Positions 49,316 to 60,184 of a stretch of DNA of 64,000 nt are shown here, piece after piece. Source of the DNA: Arthrobacter sp. ov407 (GTDB lineage: Bacteria > Actinomycetota > Actinomycetes > Actinomycetales > Micrococcaceae); NCBI RefSeq assembly GCF_900102895.1, contig NZ_FNGD01000012.1:88404-152403 (forward strand), read 5' to 3'. Position 1 is the first letter of the stretch. Each line of letters begins with the position of its first letter. The notes under the pieces are model-generated. The model was not told where the DNA came from, did no database searches, and saw only the letters and a list, made by a program, of their open reading frames with translations. The position numbers and the translations under genes are program-made.

Positions 49316-50860
49316 ATGGCGATCACCGTGGCCGAACTGCTGGCCGAACCCCAGCTGGGCCTGACCCTTCTGGCGGGCTCCGCAGGCCTGGGCAACCGAG
49401 TCACCTGGGCCCACACCTCCGACCTCCCGCGCTTGTGGGAATGGATCACCGGCGGCGAGCTCATGATGACCAACGGCCTCTCCATTCCGGCGGATCCCCA
49501 GGGGCAGGTTGAGCTGGCCGAGGCACTGGTCAATGCAGGTGCCAGTGCCCTGGCGATCGGCGCGCAGATGCATGCCCCTGAGCTCCTGCCCCAGTTCCTC
49601 GAAGCCTGTGACCGCCTGCCGTTGCCGGTCATCAACATCCCCTACCCGCTGCCGTTCATCGCCATCGCACGTTCGGTCGCCGAGTCTTCATTGCTTGAGG
49701 AGTCCCGCAGGCTGCGTCAGACGGCCCGTATTTATGACCTGCTGCGGCTGGCGGGGCCATCTGAGAATCAATGGCTGAGTCTGATCCTGGGCATCGAAGC
49801 CGAACTCGACGCCAGCCTCTTCGTGGTTGATCGACGGTGCCTGCATGCCTGGCATCACGGAGGCCAGTCGCTGCCACCGGACCTAAGGCAGCAACTTGAA
49901 CCGCTGACCAGCAAGTCACCGGTCGCCAGCAAGAAGTTCCAGTGGCACCGTTTGGGGGACAGCCACCTTCTCATGATGGATATTCCGACTCACGCCAATG
50001 CGCTTCTGGTGGTGCTGCCGAAATCCGAACCGCACCCGGATGCGGTGGTACTGCTCCATGCGGCCACAGTCCTTGGACTGGAGTTGTCGCGGACGGTGCT
50101 GTCCCTCGAGAACCAGCGCCGGCTGGGGGCGGAGTTCCTCTTGCAGGCCTTCGACGGGCGCCTGGGCATCGCCGACATCGAAAGCCGGTTGCCTGAGTTC
50201 GGGATTTCGACACGGGAATTCCTCATCATCTCCATGTCGAGCGAGGACGGTGAGCGCCTGGCGGGGATCCACGTTGATCTTTGGCGACACGGCTATCCGA
50301 CGGCGTGCCAGCGCAGGTTCAATACACTGCACTTGGCTGTCGCCTCAGACTGCACCGACGATCTTCTGAGGCATGCCGTCCCCGTGGACGTGAGGATAGG
50401 GATCAGCCGGCCTTCCGCGGCCGCTGGAACGCAGCGAGCTTTGCAGGAATCGATGTGGGCGCTTGGAACGGCATCGAGCACCGGCGAGCGGTTGGTCCGC
50501 TATGCCGAGGGACCCTCGTGGCTGGGGCTCACCAGCTATGAAGAAGGTAACGCACTGGTCCAGCGGCTCCTCGGGCCCATTTTCGAATATGAACAGGGCG
50601 AAAACGGGGACCTCATCGTCACGCTGAAGACGTTCCTTGACATGCAACGGTCGTGGCAGAAAACGGCGGCGGCCCTGTTCGCGCATCGGCAGACCATCAT
50701 CTATCGCATCCGGAAAATCAGTGAGCTGACCGGCCTTGATATGACCGAAACCTCCACGCTGGCGCAACTCTGGTTTGCCCTGCAGATCCATGAAGCAATG
50801 GACCTCCAAGGCAATCCGCGGCGCCTGCCAACCGCTGAGGTCAACACTCCACGACGTTGA
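49316..50860 (+). CDS. PucR family transcriptional regulator
   Basis: The 514-residue protein has an N-terminal PucR-type domain (ITVAELLAEPQLGLTLLAGS, then WITGGELMMTNGLSI), a central GGDEF-like/linker part, and a C-terminal helix-turn-helix (SWQKTAAALFAHRQTIIYRI with RKISELTGLDM). PucR regulators respond to purine catabolites in B. subtilis, and to diverse N compounds in Actinobacteria. The ATG at 49316 has AGGAACC upstream; the frame is open 17 codons further. It diverges from the agmatinase-type gene and probably controls it and the NCS1-led operon. The effector is unknown. Confidence 0.9.
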   Translation: MAITVAELLAEPQLGLTLLAGSAGLGNRVTWAHTSDLPRLWEWITGGELMMTNGLSIPADPQGQVELAEALVNAGASALAIGAQMHAPELLPQFLEACDRLPLPVINIPYPLPFIAIARSVAESSLLEESRRLRQTARIYDLLRLAGPSENQWLSLILGIEAELDASLFVVDRRCLHAWHHGGQSLPPDLRQQLEPLTSKSPVASKKFQWHRLGDSHLLMMDIPTHANALLVVLPKSEPHPDAVVLLHAATVLGLELSRTVLSLENQRRLGAEFLLQAFDGRLGIADIESRLPEFGISTREFLIISMSSEDGERLAGIHVDLWRHGYPTACQRRFNTLHLAVASDCTDDLLRHAVPVDVRIGISRPSAAAGTQRALQESMWALGTASSTGERLVRYAEGPSWLGLTSYEEGNALVQRLLGPIFEYEQGENGDLIVTLKTFLDMQRSWQKTAAALFAHRQTIIYRIRKISELTGLDMTETSTLAQLWFALQIHEAMDLQGNPRRLPTAEVNTPRR

Positions 50861-50898
50861 CGGCGAGGCCGCCCATCGCGGTCAGGTTGGCGCGACAA

Positions 50899-51669
50899 CT
50901 AGGTTGGCTCGATCAGCAGCTTTCTGATCTCGGTGAGCTTGGCTTCGGACTCTTCGAGGCGCTGGCGGAGTCCTTCGACCGTCGCGGTACTGGTGCCTGC
51001 CGCATCGACCGACGGTGCGGGATTCTTGGGAGACAGGAAGAAGTTGGCCAGGAAACCGGTGAATGTGCCGAAGATACCGACACCGAGGACAATAATGCCC
51101 GACCCGATGACACGGCCCGCATCGGTGACCGGATATTGGTCACCGTATCCGACTGTCGAGATCGTGACGATCGTGTACCAAATGGCGTCCGAGGCGGTTG
51201 TGATGTTGGCCCCTGGGGCGTACTGCTCGACGCGGAGCATCGTGAGGCTTCCGAATTCCAGCACGAGAATGCCCATGAGCAGCAGTATGTACAGGGAACT
51301 GCCGGCCCGATCCTTGATCAGCGCGCGGCTGATCGTGCGGAGGCCGACATCGCGGAGCAGGCGGTACACCCGGATCAGCCGGAAGATGCGCAGGATCTTG
51401 AATTGCGCGACAGGCACGCTGGCCAACAGGTCGGCCCAGCCGAAGTGCTTGAAGAAATAGGCGCCCGCCGATGGCGCGGTGACGATCCGGTAGAGGAAGT
51501 CGGCGAGGAAGATCCCACTGAAAATCGCGTTCATCACGGTGAGCACGGTGTCAAGGTATTGGTCCTGCACGACATACAAGAGCAGTAGATTAACGATCGA
51601 CAGGATCGAAAGGATACCGATGAAGATCTCGTATCCGGTGCTCTTCAGTTCACTGCGTTCCTTGGTCAT
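50899..51669 (-). CDS. Voltage-gated-type potassium channel
   Basis: The 256-residue protein has six membrane segments in the Kv layout. The S4-like helix carries repeated Arg in LRIFRLIRVYRLLRDVGLRT. The selectivity filter is TVGYGDQYP after WYTIVTIS, and the last helix is followed by a coiled coil (VEGLRQRLEESEAKLTEIRK). The coiled tail should tetramerise the channel. It resembles KvAP-like prokaryotic channels. The ATG at 51669 starts the hydrophilic N-terminus; the frame is open a further 65 codons but that region overlaps the tRNA terminator. It converges with pucR. Confidence 0.9.
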   Translation of the reverse strand: MTKERSELKSTGYEIFIGILSILSIVNLLLLYVVQDQYLDTVLTVMNAIFSGIFLADFLYRIVTAPSAGAYFFKHFGWADLLASVPVAQFKILRIFRLIRVYRLLRDVGLRTISRALIKDRAGSSLYILLLMGILVLEFGSLTMLRVEQYAPGANITTASDAIWYTIVTISTVGYGDQYPVTDAGRVIGSGIIVLGVGIFGTFTGFLANFFLSPKNPAPSVDAAGTSTATVEGLRQRLEESEAKLTEIRKLLIEPT

Positions 51670-51840
51670 ATGAGGATTCTGGCACGCAAGCAGCTGCGTG
51701 GCCGAGACTTTTTCACCCAGGCCTGACGGGAGGCAGCCAGCGCCACGACGTGCGGCGGCACTCAGTGTTCTGTGCGAACGGGAGCCCATCCGCCACTTTC
51801 TCGGTTGGTCATTTATCGCCCCGTTTTCGGGCATGAGAAA

Positions 51841-51878
51841 ACCCCTCCTCCCCGACAGAGTCATCGGGAAGGAGGGGT
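51841..51878 (-). terminator. Terminator of tRNA-Thr
   Basis: Fifteen-base arms (ACCCCTCCTCCCCGA on plus) enclose an eight-base loop and are followed by TTTTCTC on the minus strand, three bases after the tRNA's encoded CCA. Confidence 0.85.
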
Positions 51879-51881
51879 CAG

Positions 51882-51958
51882 TGGGGCCCCCTGTCGGATT
51901 CGAACCGACGACCCCCGCTTTACAAGAGCGGTGCTCTGGCCAACTGAGCTAAGGAGGC
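51882..51958 (-). tRNA. tRNA-Thr (anticodon TGT)
   Basis: The minus strand folds as a cloverleaf: acceptor GCCTCCT with AGGGGGC, D arm TAGCTCAGTTGGCCAGAGC, anticodon stem CCGCT/AGCGG with loop CTTGTAA, and T arm GTCGG-TTCGAAT-CCGAC. The anticodon TGT reads ACA, Thr. The 3' CCA appears encoded (51882-51884), with C as discriminator. A terminator follows directly. Confidence 0.95.
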
Positions 51959-52118
51959 ATTCCTGCACCCTGACTCCGAACACTGGATTCCAAAACACTG
52001 GATTCCAAAAATGGATTCAAAACACCAGACCCAAAATGGGGCAGATATCAGGACGCTAGACAAGATTAGCCCACCGACGCCCGGTGAGAAAAACGCGCAA
52101 CGCCCCTCGCCAAAAGAT

Positions 52119-52154
52119 ATGGCCCGGCCCCGGAGCGATCCGGGGCCGGGCCAT
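52119..52154 (-). terminator. Terminator downstream of the DsbA-like gene
   Basis: Perfect 15-base arms (ATGGCCCGGCCCCGG on plus) with a six-base loop lie 39 bases after the gene stop, followed on the minus strand by ATATCTTTT. Confidence 0.88.
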
Positions 52155-52192
52155 CAACTGCGGGCCTTCAACGGCATCAGTGCCGTGGACGG

Positions 52193-53083
52193 TTACTTCT
52201 TGGCGTCGACCGCGGCCTGCAGGTACTGGTCGAACGGGGTCTTGGCGCTGTCGCCCGTGCCATACTGCTTGCCGTCGACGAACACGGTGGGCGTGCCGGT
52301 CACGCCGATCACCGCGGCTTCCTGGGTGGTGTGCTTAACCCAAGGGCGGTACGTCTTGTCGTCCACGCACGTGTCGATGCTCTTGGCCCCGATGTCGGTG
52401 GCCATCTTCTTCAGCTCGTTGTCGGACAGACCTGCGCTGCCTTCGGCCGGTTGCTTCGCGAACAGCAGGTCGACGAAGTCGGAGTACTTCTCCGGGGATT
52501 CATTCACCACGCAGGCTGCGGCGTTGGCCGCGCGCGAGGAGTAGTTGGTGCTGGACCGGCTGTCGAGGAAGCCCAGCGGGCGGTATTCCACCATAATCTT
52601 GCCGTCATTGCGCTGCTTGGTGAGGGTGTCGTTGTACTTCGCCTCGAAGTCCTTGCAGACGGGGCAGATGAAGTCGATATAGAGGACCACCTTGACCGGC
52701 TTGCCTGCCTCAGCCTCGGCGCCCGGCGCCTTGACCGGAGACGGCGGCGTGGCCGGCGCGGGCGGCAGGTCGGACAGCTTCACGGTCGCGGGATCGGTCT
52801 TGGCAACCCCGGTGTTCGCCAGCAGGGTTACGCCGCCGTGGATGTTGCCGTTGGCCGGAGTGGGCCCCTCGTCGGCCACCGGGGCGTTGTTCTTGATGTT
52901 GGTAGTGACAACCAGCGCCACGATCACGATGATGGCGACGACGGCGGCAACAATGCCCCAGCCGATCAGCAGCTTGTTGCGCTTCTCTTTTTTCAGCTGC
53001 GCCTCGCGGATCTCACGGGCTTTCTCGCGCGCCGCGGCAGTGCGCTCTGCCTTAGACTGTCGGGGTTCGTTTGCGGGGCTCAT
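52193..53083 (-). CDS. DsbA-like thioredoxin-fold membrane-anchored protein
   Basis: This 296-residue protein has a charged cytosolic start (KAERTAAAREKAREIREAQ), one membrane helix (LIGWGIVAAVVAIIVIVALV), a Pro-rich linker, and an extracytoplasmic DsbA-like domain. The active site is FICPVCKDFEAKY (CPVC), and GVTGTPTVFVDGKQYG carries the cis-Pro loop. It should form or isomerise disulfides outside the cell. The ATG at 53083 starts the conserved acidic/basic region. The next gene, otsA, is divergent. Such proteins are common in Actinobacteria. Confidence 0.93.
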   Translation of the reverse strand: MSPANEPRQSKAERTAAAREKAREIREAQLKKEKRNKLLIGWGIVAAVVAIIVIVALVVTTNIKNNAPVADEGPTPANGNIHGGVTLLANTGVAKTDPATVKLSDLPPAPATPPSPVKAPGAEAEAGKPVKVVLYIDFICPVCKDFEAKYNDTLTKQRNDGKIMVEYRPLGFLDSRSSTNYSSRAANAAACVVNESPEKYSDFVDLLFAKQPAEGSAGLSDNELKKMATDIGAKSIDTCVDDKTYRPWVKHTTQEAAVIGVTGTPTVFVDGKQYGTGDSAKTPFDQYLQAAVDAKK

Positions 53084-53265
53084 TGGTTCCTCGGGTCGTT
53101 CGGCCAGGGACGGTCCACTCAGTGGCAACTTCATCATTTTAGGGGAGAAACCCGAGAACTTGCGCTTTCAAGTTTCCCTTCCGACTGCCCAACGGACGAA
53201 TAGCCCGGAAGATTCCGTGCGGCTAGGGTTGATGGAGAGCCACGAGCGGACCCCAGGGGGCACCA

Positions 53266-54775
<1,510 letters not shown>

Positions 54776-54786
<11 letters not shown>

Positions 54787-55630
54787 CGCCACCGGCACCA
54801 ACGATTCAGGCACCTACGATTCAGGCGCCAACAATTCGGACACCGCGCCGCTCTCGCTCTCCCCTGAACTGCTGGCGGCGGTGCGCCGCGTCGCCGGCAC
54901 CGAGCACCTGCTCGTGGCGATGGACTTCGACGGCACCATGGCACCGCTCGTGGATCATGCGGGCGACTCCCGTGCGCTCCCGCGCTCCGCGGCCGCCTTC
55001 AGGGGACTGGCGGAACTTCCCCGGACGACGACGGCGCTCATCTCCGGCCGCGCGCTGGACAGCCTGCGTGCCGTCGCCTTCCCGCCGGAGAACACGCTGC
55101 TGATCGGCAGCCACGGCGCCGAAGTCTGGATGGGGCCGGGCTCCTCCCAACTGCTGCTCGACGACGCCCAGCGGGAACTGTTGGCCGACGTCCGCAAGGA
55201 GCTTGAGGGGATCGTGGAGCAGGCCCCCGGGACCCTCCTGGAGGACAAGCCGGCCGGCGTCGTCCTGCACACGCGACTCGCGGCCGCCGACGTCGCCGAG
55301 GACGCCGTCGCCGCGGCGCGGGCAGTCCTGCAGGACCGCGGCGGAGTGTTCTTGAAAACCGGACACCGGGTCCTGGAAGCTTCCGTGGTCAACGCCTCCA
55401 AGGGGGAGGGCATTGCCTTCCTGCGGCAGGCCGCCGGAGCCACGGCCGTGGTCTTCGCCGGAGACGACACCACCGACGAGGACGCCCTGGCCAGCCTCGT
55501 CCCGGGCGATCTCGGCGTAAAAGTGGGGCTCGATTTCACCCAGGCCGAGTTCCGGGTGGAGGCGCCGGTCCACATCTGCGAACTGCTCGAAGCCCTCTTG
55601 CGGGAGCGGACGCGCGCAGTCGCGCACTAA
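54776..55630 (+). CDS. otsB: Trehalose-6-phosphate phosphatase
   Basis: OtsB removes phosphate from trehalose-6-phosphate. The 284-residue HAD-superfamily protein has the nucleophile motif VAMDFDGTMAPLVDHAGDSR, the LISGRALDSL and GSHGAEVW segments typical of T6PP enzymes, the Lys motif and the Mg-binding FAGDDTTDEDA. The first 30 residues are Asn/Ser/Asp repeats (GTNDSGTYDSGANNSD) and likely flexible. The ATG at 54776 is inside the otsA end. A TTG three codons upstream is less likely. Confidence 0.94.
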
Positions 55631-55736
55631 GAGGCCGGGCATCAGGAAACACCGGGAAACGCAGCCGCGACAGCGCCCAAGTGGGCAGCATCACCTGTGA
55701 CATCCGTAACATTTTCGCCCAAATGCCATAAATCTG

Positions 55737-55751
55737 ACATACTCTGTATGT
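55737..55751. promoter_or_regulatory. Operator-like palindrome in the ABC ATPase leader
   Basis: ACATACTCTGTATGT has six-base arms ACATAC/GTATGT around TCT, 159 bases before the ABC ATPase start. It lies in an AT-richer region that probably holds the promoter. Confidence 0.35.
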
Positions 55752-55785
55752 GATGTGGCGCACAACTACCGTGCGGCGTCATTGG

Positions 55786-55813
55786 ATACTCCTCGGCTTC
55801 GGCCGAGGAGTAT
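55786..55813 (+). promoter_or_regulatory. UUCG-tetraloop hairpin in the ABC ATPase leader
   Basis: Perfect 12-base arms ATACTCCTCGGC and GCCGAGGAGTAT enclose TTCG, giving the extra-stable C(UUCG)G loop. No T run follows. It lies about 96 bases before the start codon, so it is probably an mRNA stability or regulatory structure rather than a terminator. Confidence 0.6.
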
Positions 55814-55909
55814 GCGCATGAGATCCCAAAATTGAATTAACAACTGCATAAAACGACCATTCACTACGGATCGTCCGGCACGTACCTGCCGGTGAAGGGA
55901 TTGATAACT

Positions 55910-56992
<1,083 letters not shown>

Positions 56993-57060
56993 CCCCACCG
57001 GCTCCCTAACCTCGCTCCGCTTCGGCCAGGGAACCCTGCCGGCGTGGGCCCAGGTGCAAA

Positions 57061-57095
57061 CGACGGCGGTCCTCCCCAGTGGAGGGCCGCCGTCG
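57061..57095 (+). terminator. Terminator after the ABC ATPase gene
   Basis: Fifteen-base arms (CGACGGCGGTCCTCC, one G-U) with a five-base loop lie 68 bases after the stop. The T run is weak. Confidence 0.75.
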
Positions 57096-57149
57096 GGCGT
57101 TAACCGCCCCGCTTTAGGTGCGGCCCTGCAAATACGGAAGAATTGATTC

Positions 57150-57170
57150 ATGACCGAGGAAAACGCATGA
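57150..57170 (+). CDS. Six-codon leader ORF made by start-region duplication
   Basis: ATG at 57150 encodes MTEENA and its TGA overlaps the ATG of the DUF4032 gene as ATGA. The 16 bases CATGACCGAGGAAAAC occur twice, 17 bases apart, so the leader is an exact copy of the gene's own first codons. GGAAG lies upstream of the first ATG, and the first copy's GAGGA serves the second. Confidence 0.5.
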   Translation: MTEENA

Positions 57171-58585
57171 CCGAGGAAAACAGCGCCCAGTGGCACGACG
57201 AGCCCACTGACTACGGTCAGATCGGAAAATTGCCCCGGTACGAAGCCGCCAGCGCCAATGATGAAAAGGCCTCGATGGTGTCCAGTTCGCTGAGCATCAC
57301 GGCCGCCGCCACCGAGCCCGAGCTCCTGGACCTGCCCTGGCACATTGCCCTCGAGGACTGGCCGGCAGAGTATTTGGCAGCGCTCCCCCGCGGTATCTCG
57401 CGGCACATCGTGCGCTTCGCCCACCTCGGCGGCTCCGTCATCGCCATCAAGGAAACCTCGGAGCACGTGGCCCGCCACGAGTACCACATGCTCCGCAAGC
57501 TCGCCCGGCTGGACGTTCCCGGCGTGGAGCCGGTGGCCGTCATTACCGGGCGCACCACCCCGGAGGGCCGGGCGCTGAACCCCGTGCTGGTCACCCGGCA
57601 CCTGAAGTTCTCCATGCCCTACCGCGCGCTCTTCTCCCAGATGCTGCGCAAGGACACCCTGACCCGCCTCATCGACGCCCAGGCGCTGCTGCTGGTCCGG
57701 CTCCACCTGATCGGCTTCTACTGGGGCGACGTCTCCCTCTCCAACACCTTGTTCCGCCGCGACGCCGGCGCCTTTGCCGCCTACCTCGTAGACGCCGAGA
57801 CCGGCGAGCTGTACCCGGATTTGTCCACCGGCCAGCGCGAGTACGACCTCGAAATCGCCCGCGTCAACATCGCCGGCGAACTCATGGACCTGCTCGACGG
57901 CGGCCTGATCGAGGAGAAGGTGGACCCGGTGGCCACCAGCGAGCTGATCATGGACAGCTACCGGCGGTTGTGGACCGAGCTGACGGCGAAGGAGTCGTTT
58001 GAGATCGGCGAACGCTGGCGCGTGGCGGCCCGCATCCGGCGACTCAACGAGCTGGGGTTCGACGTCGAGGAATACGCCATCAAGACCACGCAGAACGGCT
58101 CCACCATCCAGCTCCAGCCCAAGGTCGTCGACGCCGGGCATCACCAGCGCCGGCTGCTGCGTCTGACCGGCCTGGACGCCCAGGAAAACCAGGCCCGCCG
58201 CCTCCTGAACGACATGGACTCGTTCCGGGCGGATAACAACCCCGGCATGGACGAGGAATACAGCGCGCACCTTTGGGTCAGCCAGATCTTCGAGCCGATC
58301 GTGCGGGCCATCCCCCGCGATCTCTCCGGCAAGCTCGAGCCGGCCGAGGCGGTCCACGAGGTCCTGGAGCACCGCTGGTACATGTCCGAGAAGGAGAACC
58401 GGCACATCCCGCTGGCCGAGGCCGTCCAGTCCTACATCGACAACGAGCTCCGCCACCGCCGGGACGAGGCTGCCATCATGCTCAACCCGGACACGGGGTT
58501 GCTCAAGATCCTCGAGGTGGAGACCGAGGAATCACGCTACGGCGCCGACGAATCGATCGACGAATACCCCGACTCCGACGACTGA
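57167..58585 (+). CDS. DUF4032 domain protein with kinase-like N-terminal part
   Basis: The 472-residue protein belongs to the actinobacterial DUF4032 family. The N-terminal half resembles lipopolysaccharide-type kinases: VIAIKETSEHVARHEYHMLR has a possible Lys and Glu, and HLIGFYWGDVSLSNTLFRRD is a catalytic-loop-like sequence with Asp and Asn. AAYLVDAETGELYPD offers the metal Asp. The C-terminal half (about residues 250-440) is the DUF4032 part. The tail is acidic. Its substrate is unknown. The start at 57167 lies in a tandem 17-base duplication. It follows the sugar ABC ATPase but is separated by a terminator. Confidence 0.8.
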   Translation: MTEENSAQWHDEPTDYGQIGKLPRYEAASANDEKASMVSSSLSITAAATEPELLDLPWHIALEDWPAEYLAALPRGISRHIVRFAHLGGSVIAIKETSEHVARHEYHMLRKLARLDVPGVEPVAVITGRTTPEGRALNPVLVTRHLKFSMPYRALFSQMLRKDTLTRLIDAQALLLVRLHLIGFYWGDVSLSNTLFRRDAGAFAAYLVDAETGELYPDLSTGQREYDLEIARVNIAGELMDLLDGGLIEEKVDPVATSELIMDSYRRLWTELTAKESFEIGERWRVAARIRRLNELGFDVEEYAIKTTQNGSTIQLQPKVVDAGHHQRRLLRLTGLDAQENQARRLLNDMDSFRADNNPGMDEEYSAHLWVSQIFEPIVRAIPRDLSGKLEPAEAVHEVLEHRWYMSEKENRHIPLAEAVQSYIDNELRHRRDEAAIMLNPDTGLLKILEVETEESRYGADESIDEYPDSDD

Positions 58586-58630
58586 GCTTCGCCGGGCGCG
58601 TTGTGGCACGCCTGGTCTAAATCGCTTCAG

Positions 58631-60001
58631 CTAAATCGCCTTGCCGGGGTTCAGGATCCCGGCCGGGTCGAACAGTTCCTTGATCCGGCGCTGCAGTTCA
58701 CGCACGGGTTCCTTCTGCTCCAGGCCCAGCCAGCGCAGCTTGTACTGCCCGATCCCGTGTTCGCCCGTGATGGTGCCGCCCATGGCCAGGGCCACGGCAA
58801 TGGACCTGTCCAATGCGGCGCCGAGGCGGGCCATGGCATCGGGGTCCACGGCATTGTCCGCCCGGTCGATCCAGAAGGTGGGGTGCAGGTTGCCGTCGCC
58901 GGCATGTGCCACGACTTTGAGCTGGACCCGGTGCTCCGCCGCCATGGCCTCGAGCTCGGCCACGTAGTCCACCAGGCGCGAGCGCGGCACAGCCACGTCC
59001 TCGCCGACCCGGTATTCGTCGTCCACCTCGGTGCCGCGGCTGTTGCGGCGCAGCTCGACAAGCTGCTCTGCCTCCGCGTTGGCCTCCATGGTCACCACCG
59101 CTCCCCCCGCCGCCAGGACCGGGCGGATGGCCGCGGCTTCCGCCGCCGCGCCGAAGCCGTCGGTCTGGATCAGCAGCAGGGACGCCCCGCGGGCGGCCAG
59201 GTCGGAGCCGTGGATGTCGTCGAGCTGGGCGAGCGAGCCGCCGTCGAGCAGTTCCATGATGGCCGGCTGCACACGGGCCCTGCCCACGGCGAGGACGCCG
59301 GCCGCGGCGCTGCGGAAGTCCGGGTAGAAGGCGGCGATGGTGTGTACCTCGCGCGGCAGGTATTTCAGCCGGACGGTGACACCGACCACGATCCCCAGCG
59401 TCCCCTCCGAGCCGACGAACAGCCCGGTGAGGTCGTAGCCGGCGACGCCCTTGAAGGTCTGGTGGCCGGTGTGGATGAGGGAGCCGTCCGCGAGCACGAC
59501 ATCGAGGGCCAGGACCGAGTCCCGGGTCACCCCGTACTTCGCGCAGCGCAGCCCGCCCGCATTCGTGGCCACGTTGCCGCCGATGGTGGACATCTTGAAG
59601 CTCGCAGGATCCGGCGCGAACATCAGCCCGTGCTCGGCGGCGGCCGCGTTGAGGTCCGCGTTGATGACCCCGGGCTCCACGACGGCGGTCTCGTCATCCG
59701 GGTTGAGCTCCAGGATGCGGTTCATCCCCTCGAGCGTGAGCACCACGCAGCCCTCGCTCGCGTGGGCGCCCCCGGAGACTCCGGTGCCGGCCCCGCGCGC
59801 CACGAGCGCGACGCCGCGGGCGGCGCAGGCACGCACCGTTGCCTGCACGTCGGCCACGGATTCGGCCCGGATCACGGCCAGCGGGAGCTGATAATCCAGC
59901 ACGGGAGCCTGGTCCACGGCATAGGCGGCCAGCGTGGCGGCGTCCACGGCAATTTTCGCCGCGCCAAGGGAAGAAGTCAGCTCATCGATGATGCTGCGCA
60001 T
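58631..60001 (-). CDS. FAD-binding oxidase, glycolate oxidase subunit GlcD / D-lactate dehydrogenase type
   Basis: This 456-residue flavoprotein oxidises a 2-hydroxy acid such as glycolate or D-lactate. The PCMH-type FAD domain contains RGAGTGVSGGAHASEGCVVL, EPGVINADLNAAAAEHGLMF, PDPASFKMSTIGGNVATNAG and GLRCAKYGVTRDSVLALD. The C-terminal domain has VKVVAHAGDGNLHPTFWIDR-type sequence (KVVAHAGDGNLHPTFWID) and MGGTITGEHGIGQYKLRWL with the catalytic His. The ATG at 60001 has GGAGA upstream. It converges with the DUF4032 gene. No GlcE/GlcF partners are nearby, so it likely works alone. Confidence 0.92.
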   Translation of the reverse strand: MRSIIDELTSSLGAAKIAVDAATLAAYAVDQAPVLDYQLPLAVIRAESVADVQATVRACAARGVALVARGAGTGVSGGAHASEGCVVLTLEGMNRILELNPDDETAVVEPGVINADLNAAAAEHGLMFAPDPASFKMSTIGGNVATNAGGLRCAKYGVTRDSVLALDVVLADGSLIHTGHQTFKGVAGYDLTGLFVGSEGTLGIVVGVTVRLKYLPREVHTIAAFYPDFRSAAAGVLAVGRARVQPAIMELLDGGSLAQLDDIHGSDLAARGASLLLIQTDGFGAAAEAAAIRPVLAAGGAVVTMEANAEAEQLVELRRNSRGTEVDDEYRVGEDVAVPRSRLVDYVAELEAMAAEHRVQLKVVAHAGDGNLHPTFWIDRADNAVDPDAMARLGAALDRSIAVALAMGGTITGEHGIGQYKLRWLGLEQKEPVRELQRRIKELFDPAGILNPGKAI

Positions 60002-60071
60002 GCGGTCTCCAGTCCGGTCGAATTCAAATCCCAGTCTAAGGCTGCGCATTGTCGGTGATGCGTCTCACAGT

Positions 60072-60085
60072 TGCAAGCGCTTCCA
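60072..60085. promoter_or_regulatory. LacI-type operator O1 of the alpha-glucosidase operon
   Basis: TGCAAGCGCTTCCA is close to the LacI/GalR consensus palindrome around AAGCGCTT. It lies 113 bases before the alpha-glucosidase start. Confidence 0.7.
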
Positions 60086-60138
60086 AAACCGTGGCGGATA
60101 GTTCCATCGGCGCTCGAAAGTACCTCTAGAAAAATGAC

Positions 60139-60152
60139 TGGAAGCGTTTTCA
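60139..60152. promoter_or_regulatory. LacI-type operator O2 of the alpha-glucosidase operon
   Basis: TGGAAGCGTTTTCA has the same half-site TGGAAGCG as O1 and lies 67 bases downstream of it. The pair would permit looping or cooperative binding. Confidence 0.68.
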
Positions 60153-60184
60153 CTTTTTCGCCTCGGAGCCTTACGATTGCCGTC

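Noticed and set aside
51698..52059. Plus-strand frames across the tRNA
   Set aside because: They run through the tRNA-Thr gene and its terminator on the other strand and show no domain.
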